Source of the DNA: Ignavibacteriales bacterium
GTDB taxonomy: Bacteria > Bacteroidota > Ignavibacteria > Ignavibacteriales > Melioribacteraceae
Direction of reading: 5' to 3'
NCBI GenBank assembly: GCA_020635285.1
Contig: JACKAB010000044.1
Coordinates: forward strand, 62,001 to 126,000
DNA length: 64,000 nt
Shown here: positions 48,639 through 59,238 of the stretch, piece by piece
How the letters are laid out: every line of letters starts with the position of its first letter
How positions within the stretch are numbered: the stretch's first letter is position 1
The notes under the pieces: model-generated
The model's database searches: none
Seen by the model: only the letters and a program-made list of their open reading frames with translations
What the model was told of the DNA's origin: nothing
Program-made: the position numbers and the translations under genes

Positions 48639-48671
48639 AAGTCCCCTCTTGAGAGGGGATTTAGGTGTGTG
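48639..48671 (+). repeat. REP-like palindrome AAGTCCCCTCT/AGAGGGGA with TTAGGTGTGTG tail
   Basis: AAGTCCCCTCTTGAGAGGGG is a near-perfect hairpin directly after the amidase stop, followed by ATTTAGGTGTGTG instead of a T-run. This palindrome plus the GTGTG tail resembles dispersed CCCCTCTCAAGAGGGG elements in Bacteroidota-group genomes. It may also act as a 3' mRNA stabiliser. Confidence 0.5.
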
Positions 48672-48795
48672 CATTAAAAAATCAAAAATAATAACTTTTT
48701 CAGAACATAATTCACAGCCAAAATTTACAATATTTACCTCGTAATCAATCCTTAAAGTTTTTAACAATTAAGCCATTTAACCATCAACTTTCTTT

Positions 48796-48811
48796 TGTGA
48801 TCCAACTCACT
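48796..48811 (+). promoter_or_regulatory. Possible CRP/FNR-family operator upstream of the beta-helix gene
   Basis: TGTGATCCAACTCACT fits TGTGA-N6-TCACA with one mismatch. It lies 111 bases before the ATG at 48923. Confidence 0.45.
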
Positions 48812-48856
48812 TTCAGACAAATTAATTTAAATAATTAGAAAATAATTTCAATTATA

Positions 48857-48881
48857 AGTCCAAAAACAAAATTATTGGACT
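48857..48881 (+). promoter_or_regulatory. Inverted repeat near the promoter of the beta-helix gene
   Basis: Perfect seven-base arms AGTCCAA (48857-48863) and TTGGACT (48875-48881), just before an AT-rich TATATAA (48892-48898). Possibly an operator. Confidence 0.3.
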
Positions 48882-48922
48882 ATATACTAATTATATAAGA
48901 ATAGTACAAAAGAGGTTATAAA

Positions 48923-51900
48923 ATGAAAAGAACCATACTTTTAATTATTGTTTTAGTTTTTGCATTAGGACTAACAAGTCAAATTAATGCGCAAGTAAAT
49001 TATCATACAGGTACTATTGAATTTACCGATGTATCTCAGAATATAGTTGATAACTATCCACGTGGATCAAGTAATATTTTTATAAAATTAGATGATACTG
49101 ACTTAGATGCTGATGCGGGAAGCCCCAGTCCATTGACGTAACTATTGTAAGCAGTACTGAAGATAGCACACAAGGGTATTTTTGAAAATGTTACATTAAT
49201 TGAAACTGGTAACAATACCGGAATATTTACAGGTTCAATTTCATTGAATGAAGGAGGAATTCCATCTGCCAATAGCCAGTTAGAGGTTAATATTGGCGAC
49301 AGCCTTATTGTAACATATTTTGATGATGACGATTTCTATGGGCAAGATAAATACATAGTTACAATTACCTTATATGGCTACACAGAGATAAGTGGGGTGA
49401 CCTATACAAGTGCAGAGACATGGTTAAAGTTATTAAGTCCATATTTGATAACCGGAGATGTAAATATAAATAGTGGCGGAGTATTAACAATAGAATCGGG
49501 TGTAGAAGTAAGGTTTATGCCGAATACGGATAAAACAGTTGGCGGTAGTGATAATACTAGATCGGAGATAAGAGTAAATAATAATGGTGTATTAAATGCT
49601 GAAGGAACTATTGCAGATTCAATTAAATTCACCTCACAATCAAGTGATCCGGGAAATGATGATTGGTATGGAATATACACTAATGAGTCTGCTCAATTTA
49701 ATATTGCATACTCAGTTATAAGTAATGCAAGATATGGATTGCATACACAGCAGCTTGATAATGATAATGGAGGAAGTTCCATAAAGAACAGTAATATTAG
49801 TAACGTAAGTACTTATGGAGTTTATTGTTATAATTTTTTTAGTGCTATAACTGAACTAATAATAGAACAAAACAAAATCACAAATTATGGTTATGTAAAT
49901 ACATATGGAGATGGTTCAGGCACCGGAATATATGTAGAGAAGGTAGGTAATCTTACAGAAATATTAAATAATGAGATAGAAAATACTGCAAATAATGCAA
50001 ATGCTACAAATTCCTATTTTAGAGGTATTGGTCTTTATGAATCAGATGCAAAGATAAGCGGAATACAATTTCTGGTGCAAATTATGGTATAGAAATAACT
50101 GGGAGTAACTTACCGATCAATACACCACAAATAACTAATAACACAATAGAGGAGACAAAGAGAGGAATACATATAGGTAGTAATAATTTAGCACCGGTTA
50201 TAAATTACAATAATTTAGCAGATAATACGGAGTTTGGGATATATAATAATGGAGATCAAGAAATAGATGCTAAAAGTAATTGGTGGGGAGATGCTGCTAC
50301 TGGAGAAATTGATTTAGGTAATAATCCTAAAAACTTAGCATACATTTATGATATTCATGATGACGGTAGTAAAGGTTTTGTTAATTATGGAGCATGGCTG
50401 GATGGACCTAATGGCAATTCAACGGGTAGTGGCAACACCGGGATTGTACAATTTACGGATATGAATTGGAACAGTGTTGATAATTATTCCGGAGGAACGG
50501 TTAATGTTTACATAAAGTTAGAAGATCCGGACTTAAATACTAATGTCGGTGATCAAGAGACAATAAATGTAACTGTTGCAAGTAGTACAGATGAAACTGG
50601 AACAACAGTACTTTTAACGGAGACTGGAGCAGACACTGATATATTTACCGGTTCTGCAACTATCTACGAATCCGGAGGTTCTGGTGATTTAGAAGTAAGC
50701 AGAGGTGATAGTTTAATAGTATCATATAATGATGCATCGGATGATTTTGGTAATGCACAGATTATTTCTGCCGATGTCTTATATGGCTATACAGAGATAA
50801 GTGGGATAACTTATACAACATCAGAGACGTGGACAAAAGTATTAAGTCCATATTTGATAACCGGAGATGTGAATATAAATAGTGGCGGAGTATTAACAAT
50901 AGAATCGGGTGTAGAAGTAAGGTTTATGCCGAATACGGATAAAACAGTTGGCGGTAGTGATAATACTAGATCGGAGATAAGAGTAAATAATAATGGTGTA
51001 TTAAATGCTGAAGGAACTATTGCAGATTCAATTAAATTCACCTCACAATCAAGTGATCCGGGAAATGATGATTGGTATGGAATATACACTAATGAGTCTG
51101 CTCAATTTAATATTGCATACTCAGTTATAAGTAATGCAAGATATGGATTGCATACACAGCAGCTTGATAATGATAATGGAGGAAGTTCCATAAAGAACAG
51201 TAATATTAGTAACGTAAGTACTTATGGAGTTTATTGTTATAATTTTTTAGTGCTATAACTGAACTAATAATAGAACAAAACAAAATCACAAATTATGGTT
51301 ATGTAAATACATATGGAGATGGTTCAGGCACCGGAATATATGTAGAGAAGGTAGGTAATCTTACAGAAATATTAAATAATGAGATAGAAAATACTGCAAA
51401 TAATGCAAATGCTACAAATTCCTATTTTAGAGGTATTGGTCTTTATGAATCAGATGCAAAGATAAGCGGGAATACAATTTCTGGTGCAAATTATGGTATA
51501 GAAATAACTGGGAGTAACTTACCGATCAATACACCACAAATAACTAATAACACAATAGAGGAGACAAAGAGAGGAATACATATAGGTAGTAATAATTTAG
51601 CACCGGTTATAAATTACAATAATTTAGCAGATAATACGGAGTTTGGGATATATAATAATGGAGATCAAGAAATAGATGCTAAAAGTAACTGGTGGGGAGA
51701 AATTGCCACAGATGAAATGGATGCTGGTGGAAATCCAAAAAACATAACTTATATTTATGACCAATATGATGATAATAGTAAAGGTGAAGTTATTTATGCG
51801 TGGTGGCCAACAGCTTCAACAGTTATAGAAACAGAAGATGTTGCTGCCGGACAAAACGAGTTAACATTTGAAGAAACAAATACTTTTTATCAATAAATTC

Positions 51901-52611
51901 AAGTACAACAGGCTCAATTACTATTGCAAAAGTTTTTGGCAACCCTGAGCCAAGCGCATTACCGGCAGAAGTAAACACGACAACTAATTTTTACTTTAAT
52001 GCAGAAAGTAACGGAGTAACTTTTACAGATGGAGCAATTGGAGTTCCTTTAAGCTCTTTGGGTACGACTGTAAATCCGGCAACACTCAAATGGTTAAAAA
52101 GAGAAAATGCAACAGAAGATTGGGTGCAAATTGGCGGAACTGTTGATGGAGATAATTTTGTAAGCACTGTTCCATTTAATTCATTTTCTGAGTTTACAAT
52201 TGGTTCAAATTCGGCAATAGTTCAAGTAGTCGTAAATATAGAAGGCGCATATTCCGGAAGCGGTATGATCCACGATTTAAATGATTCTAAAAACTGCCCT
52301 TTGTTCAGCCATTTAATGATGTTCCATTCAACTATGAAGGCGATGAACGAGTTAGTTTGGAGTTTTACAATACCAATGCAGATATAGCTGACTGGATTTT
52401 ACTGGAATTAAGAACTGGAGAAACTCCCGAAACTGCAACCACTGTTGTTGGACAAAAAGCATGTTTTGTAAAAAGTGATGGAACTGTTATTGACGAAGAT
52501 GGAACGACAGTTTTAGAGTTTTTCGGAACACCTCCGGGAAGTTATTATTTAGTTGTTAAGCATAGAAATCATTTACCGGTTATGAGTCCGGTTGAAGTTA
52601 ATATGAATTAA
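48923..52611 (+). CDS. Secreted modular beta-helix protein with a 470-codon internal repeat (frameshifted)
   Basis: A signal peptide (LIIVLVFALGLTSQINAQ) starts the protein. It then has two modules, each a beta domain with the ETG-N-T-G-I-F-T-G pattern (LIETGNNTGIFTGSISL; LLTETGADTDIFTGSATI) followed by a right-handed beta-helix (LTIESGVEVRFMPNTDK, NARYGLHTQQLDN, LAPVINYNNLADNTEFG). The C-terminus has FSEFTIGSN and DWILLELRTGETPETAT, common in surface proteins of this group. Breaks fall near 49128, 49178, 50062, 51246, 51890 and 52290. There is no T9SS sorting domain after LPVMSPVEVNMN, so the end may be truncated. Beta-helix and SNWWG-like motifs suggest polysaccharide binding or cleavage, but no catalytic residues are assigned. 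Confidence 0.72.
49432..50279 (+). repeat. Direct repeat copy 1 (848 bases) within the beta-helix gene
   Basis: Nearly identical to 50841-51688. I see one substitution (A at 49471 against G in copy 2) and two one-base indels: copy 1 has T7 at about 49837 and GG at about 50060; copy 2 has T6 and GGG. Confidence 0.9.
50841..51688 (+). repeat. Direct repeat copy 2 (848 bases) within the beta-helix gene
   Basis: Partner of 49432-50279, offset 1409 bases. Restoring the missing G in copy 1 makes the offset 1410, exactly 470 codons. Confidence 0.9.
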
Positions 52612-52780
52612 AATTGAAAATATTATTGTCCAATAATTTTAGTAAAAATGAAAGTAAAAAATAATACTTATAACTTTATATATTATCATTTTAATCGGGT
52701 CTTTATATTTAATATAAAATCTCAAATTCACGAATAAAGTTACTCTAGAGTATAATAATCTATTTTATTTGGAGGAAAAA

Positions 52781-53408
52781 ATGAAAAACCTTACTTTTAT
52801 AGTATTTACAATTATTATCTCAGTTAATCTTTTTTCTCAAACTAAAAGTCAAGAAATTTTAGTAAAAATGAACCATGGACAACTGGAGATGTTTTTTCAA
52901 ATTTAAATAATGATAGAGTTTTTGAAGGTGATATTAATGTTGGAAATGATTGGTTAATGCGTTGGGTAGATATGAGAGGATGGGCAGAATTTGATTTATT
53001 AGCTCAATTATCTAAAGAAAAGATAACAAAGTTAAAAATAAAATTTAATGTTTCAGAGGAATCAACTGCAAATGACCATATGGTTCCAGGTAGTCACAAT
53101 TTAGTTATTACTAAATTCCCATTTAATATCAGAATTGAAAAACCGTCGGTGATAGTAGATTATTTTGACAAATTAGATATAAATGATTCTCAAAAAAATT
53201 TATGGAATTGGATGGGAAGCTGGCGAATCAACAGGAATTAAAGAAGTTATTCTCAATGAAAATGCAATAAAAGATTTGTATTCAAGTTTTGAGAAAAAAT
53301 GAAGAGTTTAAAATTGGTTTTTGGGAGTTCAATGATAATGCCACTAAGTGTACAATTTCAGGAAAAGATTCTGAATATAGACCAAGATTAATTATTGAAT
53401 ATAAATAA
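52781..53408 (+). CDS. Secreted DNRLRE-like beta-sandwich protein (frameshifted)
   Basis: GGAGG precedes the ATG. The signal peptide is LTFIVFTIIISVNLFSQ; after a slip near 52865 the chain continues EPWTTGDVFSNLNNDRVFEG, then WLMRWVDMRGWAEFDLLAQL, and after a slip near 53195 ends SEYRPRLIIEYK. The paired aromatic strands and the R-P-R-L-I-I-E-Y end are typical of DNRLRE-type domains in secreted proteins. About 208 residues. It has no catalytic motif and is probably a binding or structural module. Confidence 0.6.
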
Positions 53409-53420
53409 ACTAATTTTAAA

Positions 53421-53462
53421 AGGTGTTCAAGATTTCCTTTTTTGAATGTGAAGATAATTGAA
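53421..53462 (+). pseudogene. Remnant of an amidase 3' end
   Basis: GGTGTTCAAGATTTCCTTTT followed by GAATGTGAAGATAATTGA aligns with the last codons of the amidase gene (48589-48629). With one T removed it reads GVQDFLFECEDN and a stop, against GVQDFLFECEDNLN in the amidase. No upstream amidase sequence accompanies it. Confidence 0.6.
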
Positions 53463-53472
53463 TTGATTTTTT

Positions 53473-53508
53473 AAAGCCCAACTTTTTAATAAAGCTGGGC
53501 TTTTAATT
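53473..53508. terminator. Bidirectional-type terminator
   Basis: Stem AAAGCCCA-A-CTTT (53473-53485) with AAAG-C-TGGGCTTT (53491-53503), one mismatch, then T-rich on the plus strand and A-rich before it. It lies between the plus-strand remnant and the minus-strand M49 gene. Confidence 0.8.
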
Positions 53509-55174
53509 TTATTTCTGTTCTTTTTCTATTTCATATTCCGGTTTAATATCTACCGGCAAAAATTTTAGTTTATCCACTAGTACTTTCATGCTTTCTGTTT
53601 CAATTCCATATTTTGCAATTAAATCTAACGAACCTTTATAATCTCCAGTTGCTTGAATCATCAAAACTTTTTCTGCTAATTTTTTTAGTGCTGGATAAAT
53701 TTTATCAAAATTTACTTTAACTCTTTTGTTTCAGCATTATATTCGTAAGCACCTTTCTCCAATAGGAAATTATAAATAATTGCATTTCCTCCGCCATGGG
53801 CTTCGTTAATCCCAAATCTCACACTTCGGAAAGTTCCTGCTAAAAATGTAACCCACATTTCGTTTTCAAATTCTTTAGGTAAAACTCCTTTATCAATCAT
53901 TAGCATATTATTAAACATTCCAAGAATATCTGCTTTGCATTCTTCAATCTTAGAATAGGTTTCTTTCAACTCTTTTTTAACTTCAGTTTCTTTTCCATCA
54001 ATTTTAATATAGCCTGGACCTATTCCGTGAGACATTTCATGCATTAATGTGTGAGTAAAGAATCCATCAAATGTAACATATTTCATTTGGTCAAGATCCA
54101 AAACTTTTTCTGCAATTGGTTTTAACTGTTTTTCATATTTTGCTTCATGAAAATTTTTAATCATTACTTTTTTGAGCCTTTTGCTTTTCTCACTCTCTCA
54201 TCATTTGGTAAATTAAAAGCTATAGTTTGTACACCAGCTTTTGAATCACCAGCTCTAAACACTTCTTGAACTACCATCATTGGTGAATCACCGCCACGTT
54301 CAAAATTTTTATATTTTTTTTGCGATTGGTAAATTTGATTCCATTTCATTTAGGTATTTTGCAAACTGTTCAATTTTTTTGGTTTCAGCAGGATCGACTA
54401 ACGTTAGAAAACACTCAAACGAAGCTTTGTAATTAAACAGTGCATCTTCATAAACTTCATATGGCCCGATAACAACTTCTATTGTATGATCTTTCAAATC
54501 CATCCAAGCCATGTCACTTTCAAAATAAAAATTTGTTTCTAAACCTTTTGCGCGCAATTCAAGATATTTTTTAATGAAGCGTTATCAGCATACTCTGCAG
54601 CTTCTCTTAAAAGTTGTGCGACTTTGCTCAATTGGTCTTTATAAAAAACAGAGTAGGGAATAGATATTAACTTATCACCTTCTCTTCGTATTACTGTAAA
54701 CTCACTCGTAAATTCTTTTTTTCATCCTCTGGATGTGCCTTAAGCCAATTATCAAATTCTTCTTTTGTAATGTCTTTGGGATAAAAATTTGCACCTAATG
54801 GTTTTGGTTCGGTTCCAACAAATGGTTTATCATGATCAAGTCTATCAAAAGGTCCAAAATTAATATTAAAATATTCTAGTTTTAGTTTATCAAGAGGCTC
54901 TTCCGATTTGGAAAGTGTCTGTCTAATCTCAACATTTTTGTCATAAACTTGTTCCAAGAATATTTCATCAATTATTTTTGCAGCTTCATATAATTTTTGA
55001 ACCACAATTTTTTGATTTTTATTAAGTAAACTTTTATCGATAATTAATTTCTGTTCTGGCATATTGCGAAATTTTTTCTTCCATATTTACAAATTCCTCT
55101 AGGTTAGGTTTTTCTTTGCAAGAGATTAAAATAATAAAAATTGCCAAAAATGAAATTAACTTAAAACTATTCAT
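53509..55174 (-). CDS. Peptidase family M49-like lipoprotein (frameshifted)
   Basis: A leader ending in IFIILISC (lipobox, Cys19) begins at the ATG at 55174. The frames then give EEFDNWLKAHPEDEKK, KGLETNFYFESDMAWMDLKD, YKNFERGGDSPMMVVQEVFR and, in the longest intact piece, FFTHTLMHEMSHGIGPGYIK with the HExxH zinc site. The second zinc ligand is in YSKIEECKADILGMF, and FGINEAHGGGNAIIYNFLLE follows. This fits M49 (dipeptidyl-peptidase III-like) zinc peptidases in this phylum group. Breaks lie near 55065, 54710, 54570, 54320, 54165 and 53715. Total about 555 residues. Likely role: removal of dipeptides from periplasmic peptides. Confidence 0.78.
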
Positions 55175-55369
55175 ACATTCCTCAAATTTATTTTTCAACT
55201 TGTCTAATTTAACAAAATAATAAGAAAAAAAATGTGCAGAATTATATCCCAAAATGTATTCTAAAATAGACACTTCTGTAAAAATCATTTGAAAATTAGC
55301 TAAAAACGAACATATTTTATGGCACCAAATATGAATAATAAGTGTTGTAATCAATCAACGAGGTATGAG

Positions 55370-56569
55370 ATGAAAAAGATAATTTTATTAACCGCAATAC
55401 TATTTGGATTCTTTTTAAGTAATCTAAATGCAAAAACAACATTTTATGATAGAGATATAAATGTTAATTATTTCTTTGGGGCATTAGAGCCATACGGTGA
55501 GTGGATTGAAATTGGTTATGATGAATTTGTATGGAGACCAAATTTTGTTGATCGTAATTGGCGACCTTATGCTGACGGAAGATGGGAATGGACGAGCAAT
55601 GGATGGTATTGGGTTTCTTACGAGTCTTTTGGCTGGGCAACCTATCATTATGGCAGATGGTACTTTGACGATTATTATGGTTGGGTTTGGATGCCGGATG
55701 ATGTTTGGGCTCCTGCTTGGGTTGAATGGAGATATGATGATTATTACATTGGCTGGGCTCCTTTACCACCATATGCAAGATTTGATAGAAGAAGTGGAAT
55801 TTATTTCTCAATTAAATGGAACTCTGGATATAATTATTGGAACTTCGTAAAGTATAATCACTTTACATCGGTAAATATTCATAATTATTACATTTATGGA
55901 AGTAAGGTTAAAAATATTTACACTAGAACAAAATACAGAACCAATTACTATACAGAAAATAATAGAATAGTAAATGGTGGCGTGAGCAGAGATTTTGTTG
56001 AAAAGAGAACAAATAGAAAAATTACAACAAGAGATATAAATTTCAGTGATAGAAACTTTGATTCTAAAGATCTAAGATCTGGAAAAGAAATTAGAGAATT
56101 TAGACCAAGTGATAATAATACAAGTAGAAGTTCTACAGTTGATAGAACTAAAATTACAAAAGGCAGAGAGCTGAAATCACTAAATAATGAAAAAGTTGTT
56201 ATAAAGAGAAGTACTGACAAAACCACAACTACTGAAAGAACTTTGAACAAAAATGATGAAGCTAAAAGTAGTAATACAGTAAATCGTGAAGTTATTAAAA
56301 GATCGACCACTAAAGAAAATATTAATACAGATGTTAATAAAAAGCAAAAGTAGAACTGTAAATAAATCAACAGATGTTAAAAAAGAAGTTAAGAGAGATG
56401 ATAGTTCATTAATTAGAAAGAATAACTCAACAAATAAAACAGCACCAAGAAGTACAATTACTAAAACTGAAAGGGAAGTTCAGGTAAAAAGAGAAACAAC
56501 AAAAAACTTCAACACCAGCAACATCGATTAGAAGTGAGAGCAAAAAAAACTTCAAGAAGTAGAAATTAA
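55370..56569 (+). CDS. Exported W/Y-rich DUF6600-like protein with basic repeat tail (frameshifted near the end)
   Basis: I chose the ATG at 55370, after GAGGT, which begins a signal peptide (KKIILLTAILFGFFLSNLNA). The N-terminal domain is extremely rich in Trp and Tyr: EPYGEWIEIGYDEFVWRPNF, GWYWVSYESFGWATYHYGRW and GWVWMPDDVWAPAWVEW, the DUF6600 pattern. The second half is a low-complexity Lys/Arg/Ser/Thr tail (TDKTTTTERTLNKNDE). A-run slips near 56340 and 56505 break the tail; the likely end is near 56569. Function is unknown; an envelope role is expected. Confidence 0.75.
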
Positions 56570-56661
56570 AACCCCACTGTGATGGAGCCGGTATTCAATT
56601 CTCAAATTTGGATGAATATCGGTTCTGTTCTTTTAAGCACAAATTTACTAACATATAACAA

Positions 56662-56690
56662 AAACCCATCATAAAGATGGGTTTAATTTT
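56662..56690. terminator. Terminator between the DUF6600 gene and rpmB
   Basis: Stem AAACCCATC (56662-56670) with GATGGGTTT (56676-56684), loop ATAAA, T-rich on both strands. It probably serves both convergent genes. Confidence 0.82.
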
Positions 56691-56709
56691 TTACTCAAGT
56701 AAACTTTAA

Positions 56710-56949
56710 CTACGAGATTTTAATTTTCTTTTCTTGAACCAATTTTGCTAATTCAGAAGTTCCGTTTTTAGCCAATGTCTTAAGGGCTTTTGAACTTAAT
56801 TTAACAGAGACAAATCTATTTAATTCTTTAACCCAAATCTTTTTTTTATGCAAATTTGGTAAAAATCTTCTTTTAGTTTTATTATGAGCATGAGAAATAC
56901 TGCTTCCGGATATTGGACCTATTCCGGTTAATTCACATTTTCTTGACAT
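56710..56949 (-). CDS. rpmB: 50S ribosomal protein L28
   Basis: 79 residues from the ATG at 56949, chosen because MSRKCELTGIGPISGSSISH is the normal L28 N-terminus and GGAGA precedes it. SHAHNKTKRRFLPNLHKKKI and the VSVKLSSKALKTLAKNG C-terminal part are standard. It is a single gene between a terminator and the ferritin gene. Confidence 0.95.
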   Translation of the reverse strand: MSRKCELTGIGPISGSSISHAHNKTKRRFLPNLHKKKIWVKELNRFVSVKLSSKALKTLAKNGTSELAKLVQEKKIKIS

Positions 56950-57039
56950 CATTTTCTCCAAAATCTTAAAAATTACAGAACAGTAATATACTTAAAAAAT
57001 AATAAAAACGAAATAATTTTTCTTAAATCAAATAAGAAA

Positions 57040-57546
57040 TTAATTTTGTTCAACTTCTGCTGTTCTTGCACCAAGTTCTCGATCAAGCATAAACAGTCCG
57101 CTCTTATCATCGGCAATTAAATTAAAATTTTCCACAATTTGCTGAACATTATCTTCTTCCTCAACTTGCTCATCAACAAACCATTGTAAAAAACTCTTTG
57201 TTGGGTGGTGACTTTCTTCAATAGCCAAGTCCATTAATTTATGAATGCTTTTAGAAATGAATTGTTCATGTTTTAAAGAATCTTCAAAAACATCTTTTGG
57301 TGCTTTCCACTTTGTTTGCGGAGCTTCCATTGCAGCTAATTTTACTTTTCCGCCTAAACGTAAAATGAAATCATAAAATTTCATCGCATGAAGGTATTCT
57401 TCTTCAGATTGCATTTTCATCCATTTGGACATTCCTCCTAGATTTATATTATCAAAATAGGCTGCCATTGATAAATACAAATATGATGAAAACATTTCTT
57501 TATTTAATTGATCATTCAGCGCGTCTTCAATTTTTTTTGAGACCAT
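57040..57546 (-). CDS. ftnA: Ferritin (bacterial non-heme type)
   Basis: Intact, 168 residues. The four-helix ferroxidase centre ligands are spread as usual: NKEMFSSYLYLSMAAYFD, SEEEYLHAMKFYDFI (Glu and His), EESHHPTKSFLQWFVDEQVE and EEEDNVQQIVENF. It oxidises and stores iron as a 24-subunit shell. A promoter region of about 150 bases separates it from the divergent GH18 gene. Confidence 0.94.
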   Translation of the reverse strand: MVSKKIEDALNDQLNKEMFSSYLYLSMAAYFDNINLGGMSKWMKMQSEEEYLHAMKFYDFILRLGGKVKLAAMEAPQTKWKAPKDVFEDSLKHEQFISKSIHKLMDLAIEESHHPTKSFLQWFVDEQVEEEDNVQQIVENFNLIADDKSGLFMLDRELGARTAEVEQN

Positions 57547-57696
57547 TTTTAACCTTTCAATTTTAATTAAGTTTGTAAATTTTGTGATATAAAAATATAT
57601 AATTTATTCTACATTAATTGAAAATTACTTCTTATTAATTATATTGTTTTTCCGTTTTAAAACAAAAATTTTACGATTATTTAAAAAAGTTTTTAT

Positions 57697-59165
57697 ATGA
57701 AAAAAAGACTCTTAGTAATTATTGCCATTCTAATTTATTCAAACAATTTTGGTCAGGAGCATAAAAGCATTCACGCACTTGATAGAGAAGCACATAAATA
57801 TATGCTGCTTGAAAAATCTGCAAGAGAAAATGTTTCCGAAAAAATTGTTCCATTAAATAAAAATGTGACGAAAAATTTAAGTAAATCCGTTTTTGGATAT
57901 TTGCCGTATTGGGAATATGCCAATAGAGCTGATGAAAATTTTGATTTTGAGCTTTTAACTCACATAGCCTTATTCGATTTCCAAGCTTCATCAACCGGAG
58001 CAATTAGTGAACCAGTAAATCCTACTTGGCCTTGGACTGACCTTATCAACAAAGCTCATAACAGCGGAACAAAAGTAATTATGGTTGTAACAAACTTTGA
58101 TGGAAATTCAATTCATTCAATAATTACAAGTCCGACCCCAAGATGGATTTTTATGAATCGCGTAAAATCACTTATTAAAGAAAACAGTTTTGATGGAGTG
58201 AATATCGATTTTGAAAGTTTGAATACAGCTGATAGAGGTGATTTAATTAATGAATTTATGCAGGAACTTTCTGACACAGTTCATAATATATCTCCTGATT
58301 TAGAAGTTTCTTATGCAGCACCCGCTGTTAATTGGGGAGGTGGAATTTTAATGGCTTAGCGCAAAGCTGCGATTATCTTTTTAATGGGCTATGATTTTTA
58401 TGGAAGTTGGAGCTCAACTACTGGTCCCACTGCTCCATTAACTGGTGGAAGTTATAATGTATCAAACACGATCAATACACAATATGGAACTTTAAGTACA
58501 TTTTATCCTGAAAAATTAATTCTCGGTGTTCCATATTTTGGTCCTCATTGGGAAACGGCAAATTCTAACGAAGGTTCGGCTATAAATAAATTTGTTACTT
58601 CAGTAAGATTTAGAGATGCGCAACCTTTATCTGAAACTTATGGAATTAAATGGTCAACTTTTTTAAAAATTCTTGGTATAGTTATACCGCTGGCTCAACT
58701 GTAAATCAAGTTTGGTATGATGATAGCGCAAGTATGGCTTTAAAATATGATCTGGCAATTAGTAAAAAACTTAAAGGTGTGGGAATGTGGGCTTTAGGTT
58801 ATGATGGTGCAAGAAAAGAACTTTGGAATTTATTAGAGGAAAAATTTGTTATCCCGGTTGGTGTTGAAGATGAGAAAAGTATTCCCACAGATTTTACACT
58901 TGAGCAGAATTATCCGAATCCATTTAATCCTAGAACTACAATCAAATATTCAATTGCAGCTAGCACAAAAGAAAATTTTCGCACAGTACAGCTAAACATT
59001 TATGATGTGCTTGGGGAAAAAGTTGCGACATTAGTTAATGAATTAAAATCTCCTGGCGGTTATGAAATAACTTTTGATGCTTCTCGACTTACAAGTGGAA
59101 TTTATTTCTATAGATTAAGTTATGGAAATAAATCACTTTCAAGAAAGATGTTGCTAATCAAGTAA
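57697..59165 (+). CDS. Secreted GH18-type glycosidase with T9SS sorting domain (frameshifted)
   Basis: A signal peptide (LVIIAILIYSNNFGQ) precedes a GH18 barrel starting SVFGYLPYWEYANRA. The catalytic motif is SFDGVNIDFESLN, in the D-x2-D/N-x-D-x-E position with the terminal Glu as acid. Later barrel strands are YLFLMGYDFYGSWSS, KLILGVPYFGPHWET and GVGMWALGYDGARKELW. Breaks fall near 58340, 58380 and 58655. From DFTLEQNYPNPFNPRTT the T9SS type A sorting domain runs to MLLIK. Chitinase or related endo-N-acetylhexosaminidase activity is plausible; N-terminal residues also resemble spore-coat-like peptidoglycan-binding GH18 enzymes. Confidence 0.82.
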
Positions 59166-59238
59166 CATTCAATAAAACAAGGTTATTTAATTTAGTGAGG
59201 ATAAATAAAACAAAACAAATAAAAATATTTGGAATTCT

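Noticed and set aside
49402..51089. Repeated open frames on the minus strand opposite the beta-helix gene
   Set aside because: They mirror the direct repeat on the opposite strand and have no start signal; antisense shadows.
53409..53510. Second complete amidase gene
   Set aside because: Only about twelve C-terminal codons are present; annotated as a remnant.
55319..55369. Earlier start for the DUF6600 protein
   Set aside because: The extra 17 residues would put polar sequence before a clear signal peptide, and GAGGT sits just before the later ATG.
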